Below, one piece after another: positions 1 to 11,800 of a stretch of 64,000 bases of DNA. Both the position numbers and the translations under genes were made by a program. Source of the DNA: Sciurus carolinensis. Lineage: Eukaryota; Chordata; Mammalia; Rodentia; Sciuridae. Every line of letters starts with the position of its first letter. Positions within the stretch are counted from its first letter, which is position 1. The stretch covers positions 47,801,156 to 47,865,155 of the forward strand of contig NC_062224.1 of NCBI RefSeq assembly GCF_902686445.1, read 5' to 3'. The notes below the pieces were generated by a model. The model did not search any database and had not been told where the DNA came from. It saw only the letters and a list, made by a program, of their open reading frames with translations.

Positions 1-459
1 TGGCTTGGTCCTCTGTCAACTAACTGAGCAGAGAAAATGAACTCACTCCACAGGTTTGTATTCATTAACAGGCTATGCAAAAACAAGTATTTGTCGTAAC
101 AGGGAGCAGACAGCATTCTCCTCCTGATTTTGAAGTGTTAAGTTGGTCCATGCTAATGTTACACTTCATAATTGTTCTTAATAAGTAACATTTTTTTCCT
201 ATAAGAGATGTTAGAGTTTTAATATTTTCAAAGTAAATGAAATACTTTCCTACTCTCTTGAGCAAAATATAAACAATAAACATGGAAACTTAAATTGAGC
301 AAATTAAAGACACTCACAAACTTTTTAAAAAGTTTAAACATCACTGGATCTTTGAATTTATCTGAAGTCTAACTCTTCCATCTGTTAAGTCCTAGTGATG
401 ACCCCTACCACCTGCGCGTCTTTAATGGCTGCCATTCACAACTTCCTTAGGAATTGTGT
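1..459. other. AT-rich unique sequence, nothing recognised
   Basis: No gene, RNA or clear repeat was recognised. Short open frames contain no known motif. Confidence 0.4.
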
Positions 460-483
460 GCTCTCTCTCTCCCCCCTCCTCTT

Positions 484-520
<37 letters not shown>
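460..520. repeat. (TC)n microsatellite
   Basis: An imperfect CT/CCT tract becomes a pure (CT)n run at about 486-518, directly beside the minus-strand SINE that follows. Confidence 0.9.
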
Positions 521-522
<2 letters not shown>

Positions 523-693
523 GTACCAAGAATTGAACCCAGGGGCACTCAACACCTGAGCTACATTCCCAGCCCTATTTTGATTTTATTTAAAGTTACT
601 TAGCACTTCACTGTTGCTGAGGCTGTCTTTAAACTGGAGATCCTCCTGTTTCAGCCTCCTGAGACCCTGGGATTATAGGCGTGGGCCACGGCA
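521..693 (-). mobile_element. Composite 7SL-ID SINE
   Basis: Read on +, the antisense ID half (taccaagaattgaacccagg ... cattcccagccct) is followed by an antisense 7SL/B1-like half (gatcctcctgtttcagcctc ... gggattataggcgtgggcca). This is the standard composite of squirrel genomes. The linker is shortened. Confidence 0.85.
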
Positions 694-695
694 CT

Positions 696-824
696 ATTTT
701 TTATTTTTGAGACAGTGTTTCACTAAGTTGCTTAGGGCCTCGTAAATTGCTAAGGCTGGCTTTGAACTTGTGATCCTCCTGCCTCAACCTCTGGGATTAC
801 AGGCGTGTGCCTCCACACCCGGTT
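696..824 (-). mobile_element. 7SL-derived (B1-like) SINE half
   Basis: Antisense 7SL-type sequence: gagacagtgtttcactaagt, then gatcctcctgcctcaacctc, then gggattacaggcgtgtgcct. The ID half is absent, so this is a fragment or the duplicated half of the preceding element. Confidence 0.8.
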
Positions 825-849
825 GGAATTGAGGTGTCTTTATTTACAT

Positions 850-1005
850 TCTTATTTAATCCTCTCAGCAACCCAAAGTGCTGATAGTATTATCAGTCCC
901 CATGATGTAAGTGAGGAGACTGGGAAGTTAATTAGCCCAGGGTGACACCAGCCGCTAGTAACAGATCAAGTTTGAACTTGAACCAGGTCCCTCAGAGGCC
1001 CAAAC
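850..1005 (-). mobile_element. MIR-like ancient SINE
   Basis: Antisense MIR pattern: 'aatcctctcagcaacccaaa', a gapped 'gtgaggagactggga', then a motif like the 'gcccagggtgacacc' core. Strongly diverged. Confidence 0.55.
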
Positions 1006-2334
1006 TATCTATACTTATGGTAGCTATTCGATCTATAAAAAACATTAAAATGAGCACTTTGGAAAAATGCTTTTAACTAAAACAAGTTCATACAAAGACA
1101 CACCTGATGAAGGATTCGTGGCAGGTCCTACTTTAGGCCCAGGAGGGAGGTGCATTTTTCCAGAATAGGAATGAAGATGTAGCCAAAGGGAACGGCCGAT
1201 TTCCTTTTCTTACAGAAGAGGCATTTATGTGATGGACATAAATGAAAAGGGAATTTTTTCCTTTCTGAAGTCCTTTGCTGTTTTGGTGACTCAGTAAGAG
1301 GCCAGCAGAGCCTTACAGGAACTGCAGAATGGTGTGAGCCAGTGACTTCCCAACAGGTCACCCTGCTCTGGCTCACTGTGGGAATCTGTAGTGCTCTCTG
1401 CTATTGAAGGCCCACTTGCATTAATGAAGATCCCGGGGACCCTGCTGAACCTAATTCATTGCTGAGAGCCCATGAAAAATAGCTCTATAAATCTTTTCTG
1501 CCTAGGAAGAAAAGGTCTGGCTTCCCAGGTTGCCATAAACAAATTTTGAGTATTTCAAAGCAACCTGGAAGCTACTCACTCCAATTTGCATACAAATGCC
1601 GACAAATAACCTCCTATTGTTAGACAAGATGGTGAAGGATGTCGGATTTTATTGTCTAAACTTAGTGTTTGTCACAATCCGATCCCCTGAAAGATTTACC
1701 TCATGACCTGCTTCACAATCAAGTGTCAGGACTGGGAAATGACCCTTGACATTTCACAATACCGGATGGAGAGACAATTCCCCTTTCTGTAGTCTCCTAA
1801 ACAAGCACCACTTCCCTGCTCTGTCCAGTCCATGAAATCGGTAGCCAGATGCAAAGACTCCCAGAGCAGATTAAATTCCAAATCAAGCTCGAAAAATGCA
1901 ACAACAGGTTTTACGGGGAGACTGTTTCCTTATTTCCGGTAAAGACATTTGCATCTAAATTTACTCTTGATTATTTAAAGTTATCTATGAAATAAATACT
2001 CTTCTTAAAAGAACATTATCTAACAATATAAAAGAAGCACAAATACAAGTCTAAATTACAGAGCCATACGTGTCTGCAGAAAAGTCATCAGAGTTTTGAA
2101 GAAGGTCATCTTTTAAGGAAGATGCTAAGTGTTTGTAGGGAAAAGGAAATTTATAACTTTAGCTGTGTCCTTACTCTTATTATAGTCTCTGGGCAAAGGT
2201 TCATCTCCAGAAGAAAAGAGAATTTACCAAAGTTGCCCAAGTGTGGCTGGGATGTACTAAACGACGGTGGATGATGTACTAAATCAGGTCACTGATTCTA
2301 GCTTTTCTTAACTTTTGGCCAACAAAACTCTCAG

Positions 2335-2337
<3 letters not shown>
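1006..2337. other. Unique sequence, nothing recognised
   Basis: AT-moderate, apparently single-copy sequence without splice-flanked open frames, RNA genes or repeats that I can name. Confidence 0.4.
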
Positions 2338-2368
<31 letters not shown>

Positions 2369-2446
2369 GTGATGGTGCTGGGGATGGAACCCAGGGCCAC
2401 ACACATTCTAGGCATAATGCTCAATCCCTGAGCCAAGTCCCCAGCC
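2338..2446 (-). mobile_element. ID-type SINE
   Basis: A poly-T run (the A-tail in antisense) is followed by ggtgctggggatggaaccca and the antisense tRNA-like body ending ccaagtccccagccc. Confidence 0.9.
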
Positions 2447-2761
2447 CATCAGAGGCTTATTCCTAACTCCTTAGAAGAACACTGTCTGATATAAAGCTTG
2501 GGTATCTTAAAATACTCAAATGAAAGTACAACTCTTAGTTTAACAGAAGTTAACAATACATTTCTGGGTGTGAATTAGTATCTTTAGATCAGTTTGGAGA
2601 TCATACCAAATTTAAAATGTAGGTTGAGCTGTTTGCCTTTAGTGATGTTTAATTTTCAGGCCCATTTGAATTTTTTTCTCATCAACTTCATTCACTAGCA
2701 ATTTGTTTTCCTTTGGGCTTCATATACCAAAATTTATATCAATTATTATCATTCTTATTAT

Positions 2762-2838
2762 TTTTGTGGTACTGGGATCAAATCCAGGACTTTAAGCAAG
2801 ATAGGCAAGTACTCAACACCTCCAACCCACCACACAAA
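2762..2838 (-). mobile_element. Diverged ID-type SINE
   Basis: Antisense ID words (tttgtggtactgggatcaaa, tccaggactttaagcaagat, ggcaagtactcaacacctcc) with many substitutions, suggesting an old copy. Confidence 0.65.
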
Positions 2839-2839
2839 A

Positions 2840-4880
2840 ATCATAATCTGCAAAACCATAAGTTAGGATGGAAAAACAAAAGAGAAAGAGTACAATTTAT
2901 TTATTTACTCACAACCTGATCCAGAGACCAGATGACAAAAGTCTTAATCTGTCCATCTAATTTTGGATTATGGAAGCCTCCAAAGGTTATTGATCACAGC
3001 TCCCTCTCACTCAGTTCACATTTTAATCCCTAAATCCAGGTGAGAAATACTTCATTGACCAAGGCAACTATGAATTAAAGTCTGTGGTTATCAAAACCAC
3101 ATCGACTCAATTTAGCAAAAATCCCTTCGATTTGGACATTGAACACTTAAAAAGTAAGAAACTGATTTAGAAGTGTGGTGTTTTTCCACTGTCCTCATCA
3201 ATTCCCTGAGGAAATTCCAAGGGGAAGAGACCAGGGATAAAGAGCTTTTTGTATTTTTTTGTGGATTTAACTGCAAAAGCAATTTTTGTTCCATTAGGTT
3301 TGTAATGTGAGAACTTTCAGAGTGAATTTACACGACAGACTCAGAGTTTATTAATTCAGCACAACTAACTTAGTCTTCACATGTCTAAAAACGATTTGCT
3401 GACTTCTCATAAGTTCCAGTAGTTACTTCTACACCGCTTGGAAAATTGTTAAATGTAAAATTATTCCAGGATTACAAAGCCTATTAAATTAGCATGACAT
3501 ATATAGATGGCATGCAAAACATAGTTATCTGCCAAGCCAATCTTTCCCGAGTTCTATTCGGATTTAGTCCAACATCAATCTAATCTACAAGACACAAGTA
3601 ACTAATCACAATTTGAAATAGCCCCTAGAGGCTATCTGGCCATTGGCTATTAGATAGAATGAATCTCCTAACGGTCATGAGGAATGACAAATACCTTGTG
3701 ATAGGATCTAACTGCTTAGCAAAGTATCTCCCAGGATTGTTTATCAATGCCTTTCCTATTCCCCTTTTCATGTTCATAGAATGGGAAGAGTTTGCCCAAG
3801 TGTGGCTGGTAGGCTTTCCCTAGCAATAAATAGTTTCAAACTCTAAAAAGCAGATCCATTGAAAAATTGCTGCCTTGCTGCAGGAAATAAACCCTTACCT
3901 ATCTGGTTAAACTCATCTCCACCACCTTCCAAGTTCTGTCTCCAAATTTTTTGGAAGGACAGACAAGTGAATCAAATCACCATGCTGCAGAAACTGCAGT
4001 GTTCACAGATTAACAAGGGCATGTTTAGAGTGGAAACTGCACCCCAAATAAAGAGATATCCAAATTTGAAAGATGACTTAATTTCATTATTTCATGGAGA
4101 TCTCTAATTCTCAGATCAATGAGCTGCCTTCTTGAGTCAGCAGACTGAGAACAACATCAACAGACTAGATTGAGTACAGGGAAGGAGAACAAGTTGGTAC
4201 CTGCAACAGTTAAATTTTCCCCAGGGTAACAAACTAGATGGACTCCACCCAGAGAAATTAAATGATTCTTCACTCATTAGCCCCCCCAAAAAAAATCCAC
4301 AAGATTCCCAAAACTAGTGGAATGATTTGTATTTTGCTGGAAGCACTAGTGGGGCACATTGTAATTTATAGTGTCATTTGTTCAGGATGCGTAAATCAGA
4401 CGCAAGCCGTCCTGGCACTATTGCAACATCTTCTGTCACCTGTGGGCTCTTGATCCTCTCAATGGATTAACCATACTAGTGCTGCCAAAACTGTAGGAGA
4501 ACATCATCTCTCAAATACCAAAACACACATAAGTACATAAGATTAAAATATGCTCATTGGGAGCTATCCAGATTCCAATAGGAAACAGTTACAAGCCAGC
4601 ATATTCAGCAGATAGGTGAAAAGCATATATAAAGGCAGTAAATTGAAAAGGTTATACAAAGGCTAAGCAAGTCCTGTCTGCTGATGAGTGAGGGCCTGGA
4701 AATCTCAAATATCCAAAGATTTGAAATATTTAAAAAGTCAAGTAAAAACAGTGACTATATAATATAAAAAATGGGCACAAGTTCTCAAATTTTAAGAACT
4801 ATTGTTTTGGGCCATTGAATTCACCTGACACTTTTCTTTTTAAAGAAGCACCCTCCTCTAGTCCACCCCCACCTCACTAC
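2840..4880. other. Unique sequence, nothing recognised
   Basis: About 2 kb without an identifiable gene or repeat. Open frames of 60-82 codons have no recognisable domain. Confidence 0.35.
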
Positions 4881-4884
4881 TACC

Positions 4885-5060
4885 TCCAACCCCATGCTGG
4901 GGATCAACCCAGGGCCTCCCACATGCTAGGTAAGTGCTTTCCCCTGAACTGGGAATGCAGCTCATCTGAGATTCTACTATATTGTCTTTTTTTCTTTTTC
5001 TTTTTTTTTTTTTTTTCCTGGAGATTGGACCTAGGTCCTCATGCTGTAATACAACACCTT
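4885..5060 (-). mobile_element. Two adjacent ID-type SINE fragments
   Basis: The first (about 4885-4968) reads catgctggggatcaacccag then tgctaggtaagtgctttccc. A second, more diverged fragment follows a poly-T run (about 4985-5060: cctggagattggacctaggt). Both are antisense. Confidence 0.7.
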
Positions 5061-5074
5061 TTCACCATAATCCT

Positions 5075-5190
5075 ATAAGTTTTATTACTGCCCCCATCTT
5101 ATAGGCAACAAAACTGAGCATTCAAAGTGCTTACATAATTTACCTAAGTTCACACGGCTTTGGAGGTTTCAAAGTTATTTAGGCTAAATG
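5075..5190 (-). mobile_element. MIR-like ancient SINE
   Basis: Antisense MIR signature: 'attactgcccccatcttata', then 'acaaaactgagc', then 'aatttacctaagttcacacg'. Confidence 0.55.
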
Positions 5191-6582
5191 GCAGAGAAGA
5201 GGACCAATTAGAGGTTATCAAGAAAAAAAATGCTGTCCTGGCCCCAAAAAGGCCAGTTCTAGAGTCAAGATACTAGATGCCACTGCTTTTAAGCTTTTAG
5301 CCTATAATCAACCCATATTGAAACCAGATTTACCAGCCCTTCAGAGGAGAGCTTTGTGATTTTCTAAAGCAGACATGTTTGGTATTTTAGAAGGTCAACC
5401 CCCCTATGGTGCAGTGTTTTTAATAAAATCAGTTCAACAGAAATTAGAGACACCAGTCAATTTCTAGGAAGCCTCTGAGCCATTCGAAGTAAGTTGGCGT
5501 GTTGGGGGTGGTGGTGAGGGGAATAACATAAGACATTAACTATGCACAGGTCAATTTTTTCAAAAGCGGGTAAAATGTTAGAGGTATAGATGCAGAAACA
5601 TCACAGCAATTTTAGTCCCATTCGTCTCTGGTTCGGGCAAATTTCCACTTAGAAAGGAAAATTACCTTGGAGGGGGTAAGTTCTATGTCAATATTAAACA
5701 AGGGCTGTTCTTGGTTAGGAAGCCTTTATTGACACCTCTAAGTGACAGCATACATCTTTGTAAGAGGAAAAAAAAAAAAAAAAAAACCAGTTGTCACCTT
5801 TTTTACATAACCCAATCAGGGAGGGAACCTCTATCTCCTACTTGTAAAAAACTTCTATACTCTCATAGGGGGAAAAAATGTCAAGTCTATATACAGTTCT
5901 TAATAAAATTCAGTCTGTGGTATTTTAATTGAAAGCCCCAAGTTATATGCAGATCTGCTAGTGGTAAAGACAAATATAAATAGTAAATGAATATCAAACG
6001 GGAGAGGATTTAGGAAGAGACAGGGCTCTAAATCCAAGTTCTGCCTTGAACTTGAGTCTCAGAAAAATAAGTCAGTATGAAAGGCCAGGGACCTTAAAGG
6101 ACAGGGAGATATAAACTGACTCCTGAGTACACAATAGAACAAGAGGCAGGGGGAAACTCTTCAAATTCATCTTCCATTAAATTTCCACAATACCAGCCCA
6201 GACTCAAGCCTTTCCAGTAGGATGAGGTTTACAGATTTCAAAGCACATTACTTTAAATCCTTTATTTCCTAATGATTTGCCGAGTTCCTAGTTAACTGGT
6301 ACTTGGAAGAAATCAGGTCAACAGAAAATAAGCAGAGGAAGAAAACTTGACTACACATAGCTGATAGTGACTAAACCATCACTGACTTTGAATGATACTG
6401 TGCAAGAATGTTTGAGGGGCAAGAAGTCTCTATCTTCAAGCAACAAAAGTACTATACTTTGATCAAGAGCCAGACAGTGGAGATAAGGATGTAAATTTCA
6501 CCAATTGACAATTTTGATCAGTTCTCCTCTAGGGAGATTTGAATGGTTGGGTTCAATCATTCTTAAATACTGACACACTTCT
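5191..6582. other. Unique sequence, nothing recognised
   Basis: No gene or named repeat, apart from an A-run near 5768-5787. Confidence 0.35.
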
Positions 6583-6675
6583 GGGAGCTGGAAGTGTAGC
6601 TAGGTGGCAAAGAACACACTTAGCATGCCTAAGGCCATGGGTTCAATTCCCAACACCAAATAAAAAAAATTTTTG
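6583..6675 (+). mobile_element. ID-type SINE
   Basis: Sense ID body (gggagctggaagtgtagcta ... ccatgggttcaattcccaac) with a short A-rich tail. Confidence 0.8.
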
Positions 6676-7616
6676 ACACAAGTAGAACAACACCTTTTGT
6701 AAATAACAAGATAGACATGTAAAAAGCATCAGTCCCAAGAAGCACAATACAAATGCTGTCATTTATTAAAATGTGTATTTATTCCATAGCCTAATTTGTT
6801 TGGGGCAGTGATCTATTAATTGTCAAAATAATCTACTCATTTTTATACTAGTAATTTCAACTCAGATTCTTCCATGAAATTGACTACTGAACTGACTTAA
6901 GAAACCCAAATTACACTTATCATAAAATAATCTAATAAAAGTATGCAAAAATGCTTTTAATATTAATACAAGAAAACCTCATCCTCAAATTATGCAGGCT
7001 ATAGACTATTTTGAAGCAAAAAATTTCAAATATACAAAAGAATTGAGAAAAAACCTCCATGGCAAATTATTCTCATGTTTAAGATAACCAAGATCCATTT
7101 GAGGGAGGAGTACACAAATATACTATAGGTTTAAAGGGCTGTGTTAACAGATGTCTTAAGGAGGTGGCAAGTGGTACTTAGCTGCATCAGTTACTGGCTA
7201 ATGCCTATGTTTTATTTGATTATATTAATAAAATGATTATTTGGGGAATAGAAATCTAGTAGCACTGTGTTAATTCTCAATTGGCATATGATGTTTACTA
7301 ATGAAAACCTTTCTAAGGATTAAAGTTTAAAAAAAATAAAATTTGAAAACCAGAAACACTGTACAATAAAGTCTGACTAACTTGGGAGACAAAATATTTA
7401 ATTTGGTTTGAGGCAGAATAGTCAATCAGCTGTAAAACTAGACAGTGGTTAACTTTAAATACCAAAAAATATGTTTAGTTAGGGTGTAGGTAGACACATT
7501 TATAAAGGTATTGCAGAACAACTGGATCAAGCTGATAAATATTATCTTTGCTATGGCAACTTCAGAAAACCATCAGTTACCTGACCTGGTATAAATAACT
7601 TTAAAAATTCTCTTAG
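6676..7616. other. AT-rich unique sequence, nothing recognised
   Basis: Very AT-rich DNA downstream of BAMBI, with no identifiable feature. Confidence 0.35.
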
Positions 7617-7706
7617 GGACGGGGGTATAGCTCAGTGGAGGAGTGTATGCTCAGTATGCAAAAGGCCCTGGACTTAGTCCTTAGTACTAAAAGAAAAGAA
7701 AAAAAA
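7617..7706 (+). mobile_element. ID-type SINE
   Basis: Sense ID body (gacgggggtatagctcagtg ... ctggacttagtccttagtac) with an AAAG-rich tail. It lies downstream of BAMBI in the opposite orientation to the gene. Confidence 0.85.
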
Positions 7707-7929
7707 ATCTTACCAGAAATATCCTTTAAAAAAAGTAGAAAACATACTGAAAGATGGTCAGTACACGCTTAATTCATGTGTAAGAAAATTGCGTTGTTTG
7801 AGAATAAACAAGATTTTAGTCTTGTTATTAAAACAAACAAAGAAAATCCAGCCAAATCCTACAGTTAAAAATGAAGTATGAGCAACAGATCTTCATTTGT
7901 GTAATTAACATTTTGATTAAGGTTGTTTT

Positions 7930-8013
7930 TCTTTTTTGTGGTGCTGGGGATTGAACCCAGGGCCTCACACATGCTAAGCAAGCACTCTACCTCTGAGCCT
8001 CATCCCTAGCCCC
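7930..8013 (-). mobile_element. ID-type SINE at the BAMBI 3' end
   Basis: Antisense ID element (gtggtgctggggattgaacc ... gagcctcatccctagcccca), so it has the same orientation as BAMBI. Its edge is within about 20 nt of the inferred poly(A) signal. Confidence 0.9.
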
Positions 8014-8415
8014 ACCACTTAGGTTTTTAATTTATGAACCACACTACTAAATTTCAGACAAAAAATATATATTTTAAAAATCTTTACAATAAATCAAGAT
8101 GTAGGAGCTAACACAGAGCACATTTAGTTCATTTAGGTACTCGATTCTAGCTCCCTTGGATGCAAATAACCCTGGTAACAGTGTGTACATAGTCTTCTCT
8201 TTGCTTTTTATAATTTTAAAGCAAATAATACATTTGACTGTATTCAAGTCTGTGCAAATAATCCTTCAGAAGAAATATCCAAGATTCTGTTTGCAGAGGT
8301 CTTTGTCTCTCAAAAATGATTAAATGACTTTGTTTGTCTCCAGATAAAGTGCTCCTGTCCAGCAGAACTCGAAGACCTTCAAGGGTTCAAGAAGTTTAGT
8401 TCAGATAAGAGTCTG
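8005..8415 (-). other. BAMBI: Probable BAMBI 3' UTR
   Basis: This runs from the stop codon to a possible poly(A) signal, ATTAAA, at 8031-8026 on the minus strand. I see no canonical AATAAA on the minus strand between 8415 and about 7217. A UTR of about 400 nt is reasonable for this gene, but the end is an inference. It would abut the ID SINE at 7930-8013. Confidence 0.5.
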
Positions 8416-8834
8416 TCATACGAATTCCAGCTTCCCGTGACCACTGTACATGCCCCAGTGAACGAGGGAGAGGATCTTATCATTGCTGAGGTCTGCTTGT
8501 CTCATTTTATCACAGGTCAGACAGCAGTTTTCGTGCCCACTGACCGGGACCATGCATTCCAAGTCTAACTTTGCAACCTGCCCCTTTTTGGAATGGTGTC
8601 CGTGAAAGCTGTAGTGCAAACGAGAGAGCATCTGCTGCCGCTGATCCTGCAGTCTCTTGTTTTCACTTCGGAGCATCCTCAAGGCCAACATAATCAGCAA
8701 CACTAAAATCAGCCCACCAGCAATGGGAACTGCAATCACAGCTGCCCGAAACCACAATTCTTTGGAAGAAGTCAGCTCCTGCACCTTGGTGATGAGGTTT
8801 CTGCTACCATCGTGCTGATATCTGTTTCCTTGTC
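8416..8834 (-). CDS. BAMBI: BAMBI coding exon 3 (stalk, membrane span, cytoplasmic tail)
   Basis: The acceptor reads CTCCTTTAG|GACAAGG, with AG at 8836-8835. The exon completes codon 122 and encodes residues 123-260: a short juxtamembrane stalk, the membrane span (AAVIAVPIAGGLILVLLIML), a basic stop-transfer stretch (RMLRSENKR) and the tail ending GKLEFV. The TGA stop is at 8418-8416. Confidence 0.97.
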
Positions 8835-11800
8835 CTAAAGGAGTACAGACAAAATGATCAAACTGTGGGCTAACTCCTTCTAGAGATATCCACTTTAAAT
8901 AAGGAATTCCATTAAAAAGCAGCTAATAAGTAAATCAACAGTTTTTAGAAAATCGATATCACAAAACTATCCAAAGAAGCTTACAAATGTCATTTGTTTA
9001 CAGGCTGTCATCACTGCAATGTAATGGTCTTTAAATGTCGAAAAAACAGGCAAAACCTATTATACAGATAGACATATAATGCTCAGGCAGACAAAAGTCG
9101 CTCAACAGAGATGCATCTCTGTATCCAGCCATGCTTCTCCCTCTGGTGTCTCTAATTACATTAACAACAAAATCAATAGCAGACATACAAAGTTGTGGCT
9201 GCCACAGGTCTATAGATCAGGCAGGCACTTGGGTTAGGAATGGCTTCTACCTACCTGAGGATTCACCCTTGGGAGGAGACAGAACATCATGCAGCCCTCT
9301 GTAATTGCACATGTCTTCATGACAACATTCCAATGTGGGCATGGTGGTGCCAGAGTGGTTTTGGGCCTGTTTGGCTTGGCAGATGTCTGCTGTGCTTGCA
9401 AGAGAATCTAGGCAGCCATGGGTGAGTGGGGAGTTTGTGTTCTGAGGATCCAGAAGTCTAGAGAAGCAGGCGCTGAGCTCAGATTTACACATATAACCAG
9501 TTGCCACACAGTGGGCAGCATCACAGTAGCATCGAATTTCTCCTGAAAACAATGAGAAACCAGTCAAACTCTGCTTCAGGGAACAGATAAAGCAACTATG
9601 CAAGCAAATGCTGAATCCCAAATTCAAGGGCACTAATTTTAGATTATTCAAGTTAACTGCTTTCAATAGCAGTCCATGTAGACTGGAAATACCTTTAAAG
9701 TAGTAAGTGCTTAAATGTCAATTAGTTGCAATTTTAGGAATGTATTAATCCTAATGGCAGATTTCTGATGAGTTAGAGTAATTAAAACTACTTTCATTTT
9801 TGAAGGAAAAAAATCATCATTATAATATTTTCTACCATAAGGTAAATCACATTATTCATTTTAATCCTACACAACTATACAACATAAAAATGCTAAGCTT
9901 TTGAGTTTTGTCAGTATAAATATTTGATCGGAACTACTGAATTGTTTACTATCCCAAAGGACTGTGCCAAGATTTAAGAGCTGGAGCTAACACCTTATAA
10001 AGTTATTAACTAGAAACACAACAATCTAGAAATTGCCCAGGTCAGGAGGTTTTAAAACTATGAAACTGGGCAGCTATTTGCAACCTCTCTAGAAAAGGCA
10101 AACTTTGCCTATAAAGATCTTTTCATGCCGAGGAGCTTTTAGTCAGTATATTGTAAAACAGGAACTAGGCAGTTTACAATTAGTGGTTTGCTTGCCAAAG
10201 TCAATTTCTTTCAGCCCAAATGGAAAGTCATAAAAGGGGAGGGGGGGACTTAAAACTGCAAAGGCTGACTCCTCCTCCTCCTGAGTTTTACATGTAATTT
10301 AACATGTGATCTAAAAGGGGAAACACTGAACTGAAAATCCTCTGCTGGTTGAATGAAAAATCCTAAGGAAACCTCAAATTTTTCTACAGGAAGTGATTAA
10401 AAGTTTCCTTTATAAAACTTATTTTGTGAGTTGCAGGGCTCTGTTAACATTTTGTAACAATGCAAGATTTGAGGTTTGAATAAATGTCTAGTTGAAATAA
10501 TCTGGGTCTGAAATTGTCACTATGATACTCAACCTGGTGAACTCTGGCCACTGGGTAACAGTGAAGGCTACTGTAGATTGAACTAATGCACACACCTCTT
10601 CCCAGGTTCCCAATCAGAAGATGTGTTTAGTTACTGAAACCTCCACTCTGAAATTAAACACTGGGGGCTGCAGGTTTACAGACCTCCCCCACTCATTTTT
10701 CTTGCTCCTCCTTTCTGTGAATGCCTGAGTAAGGTGTCTCATATAATTATCTGTCCAAATTCCAGGCCACCACTTGGTGCGCTCAGTTTTCACTGGAGGC
10801 TGCTAATGCTTCAGCTCTAAGAAAAAACAGCCAACTAAACACAGATCTTTAGCAACCTACTAATATTCCAAAACTGAGTTCTTGCTCCTCCTAACTCTGC
10901 ACTCCCCCCCATCCTGGGTTTGGGCCCGGGTCCCTTTTCCAGCCTTCTTTGCAGTAAGTAAGAACCTTGCTCCTGCAGCAGTTCTTTTCTGTTCTTTATC
11001 CTCTTTCCAGGCTTGCTTTATTCTTCACATAAAGCTCAACCAGTCTTAGCTGGTGATGACTACATATCTCTAGTCTGATAAATTTCATATACAAATTTAA
11101 AGTATAAATAAGATAGATATAAAGCTTATTATGAGCCTATCAGGCTCAGACCTAGTACAGAATAGGAAAACTGCATACAAATAAAATGTTGCTTCAATGT
11201 TTATGAGCGCCTATTTAAAATACTGAATTTTCAATGACCTAAAACAGTCTAATAAAAAATTGACAGGTAACCGGGAAAGTTCTAAGACTTTTTTTTTTTT
11301 TTTTTAATGGAGCCACATTTCAGCAAAGAGAATGGACTTTTGTACTACTGTATTAAAACTATATTTCTGTCATTTCATAAAGTTTCTTCCTGTGGCATGC
11401 AAAAGGCCAGGAGGGGACTGGTATTTTGAAACAGTGAACAATGCTCTTCTGTTTCCCCTTTTCTAGTTACTGTATGTAGTGATTAAACAAAAATGTCTGC
11501 TTTAGTCAAGATGGCTACAGGAGAGACTGCTGGCTTCTTTTAAAGCTTTTGAAGTCCACAGCAGTCAGAAATCTCTGATCCCCTAATTATATCATTATCA
11601 GGCGCATAGTTTCGGTATCTGTGACTTCATGTCAGCCTCAGTCCCTCCCTGTTCTGCTGGCCTTTGATAGGGCCAGGAGGCTCCCCTCTGCAGCCTGCAG
11701 AGGGCTGTTATTTAGGGTTAATTACACCCTTCCTTCCAAAATAAATAAATACTGTAGCACATCATCCTTGCTGGGCCAGCTTATCCTTTAACCTCATGCC

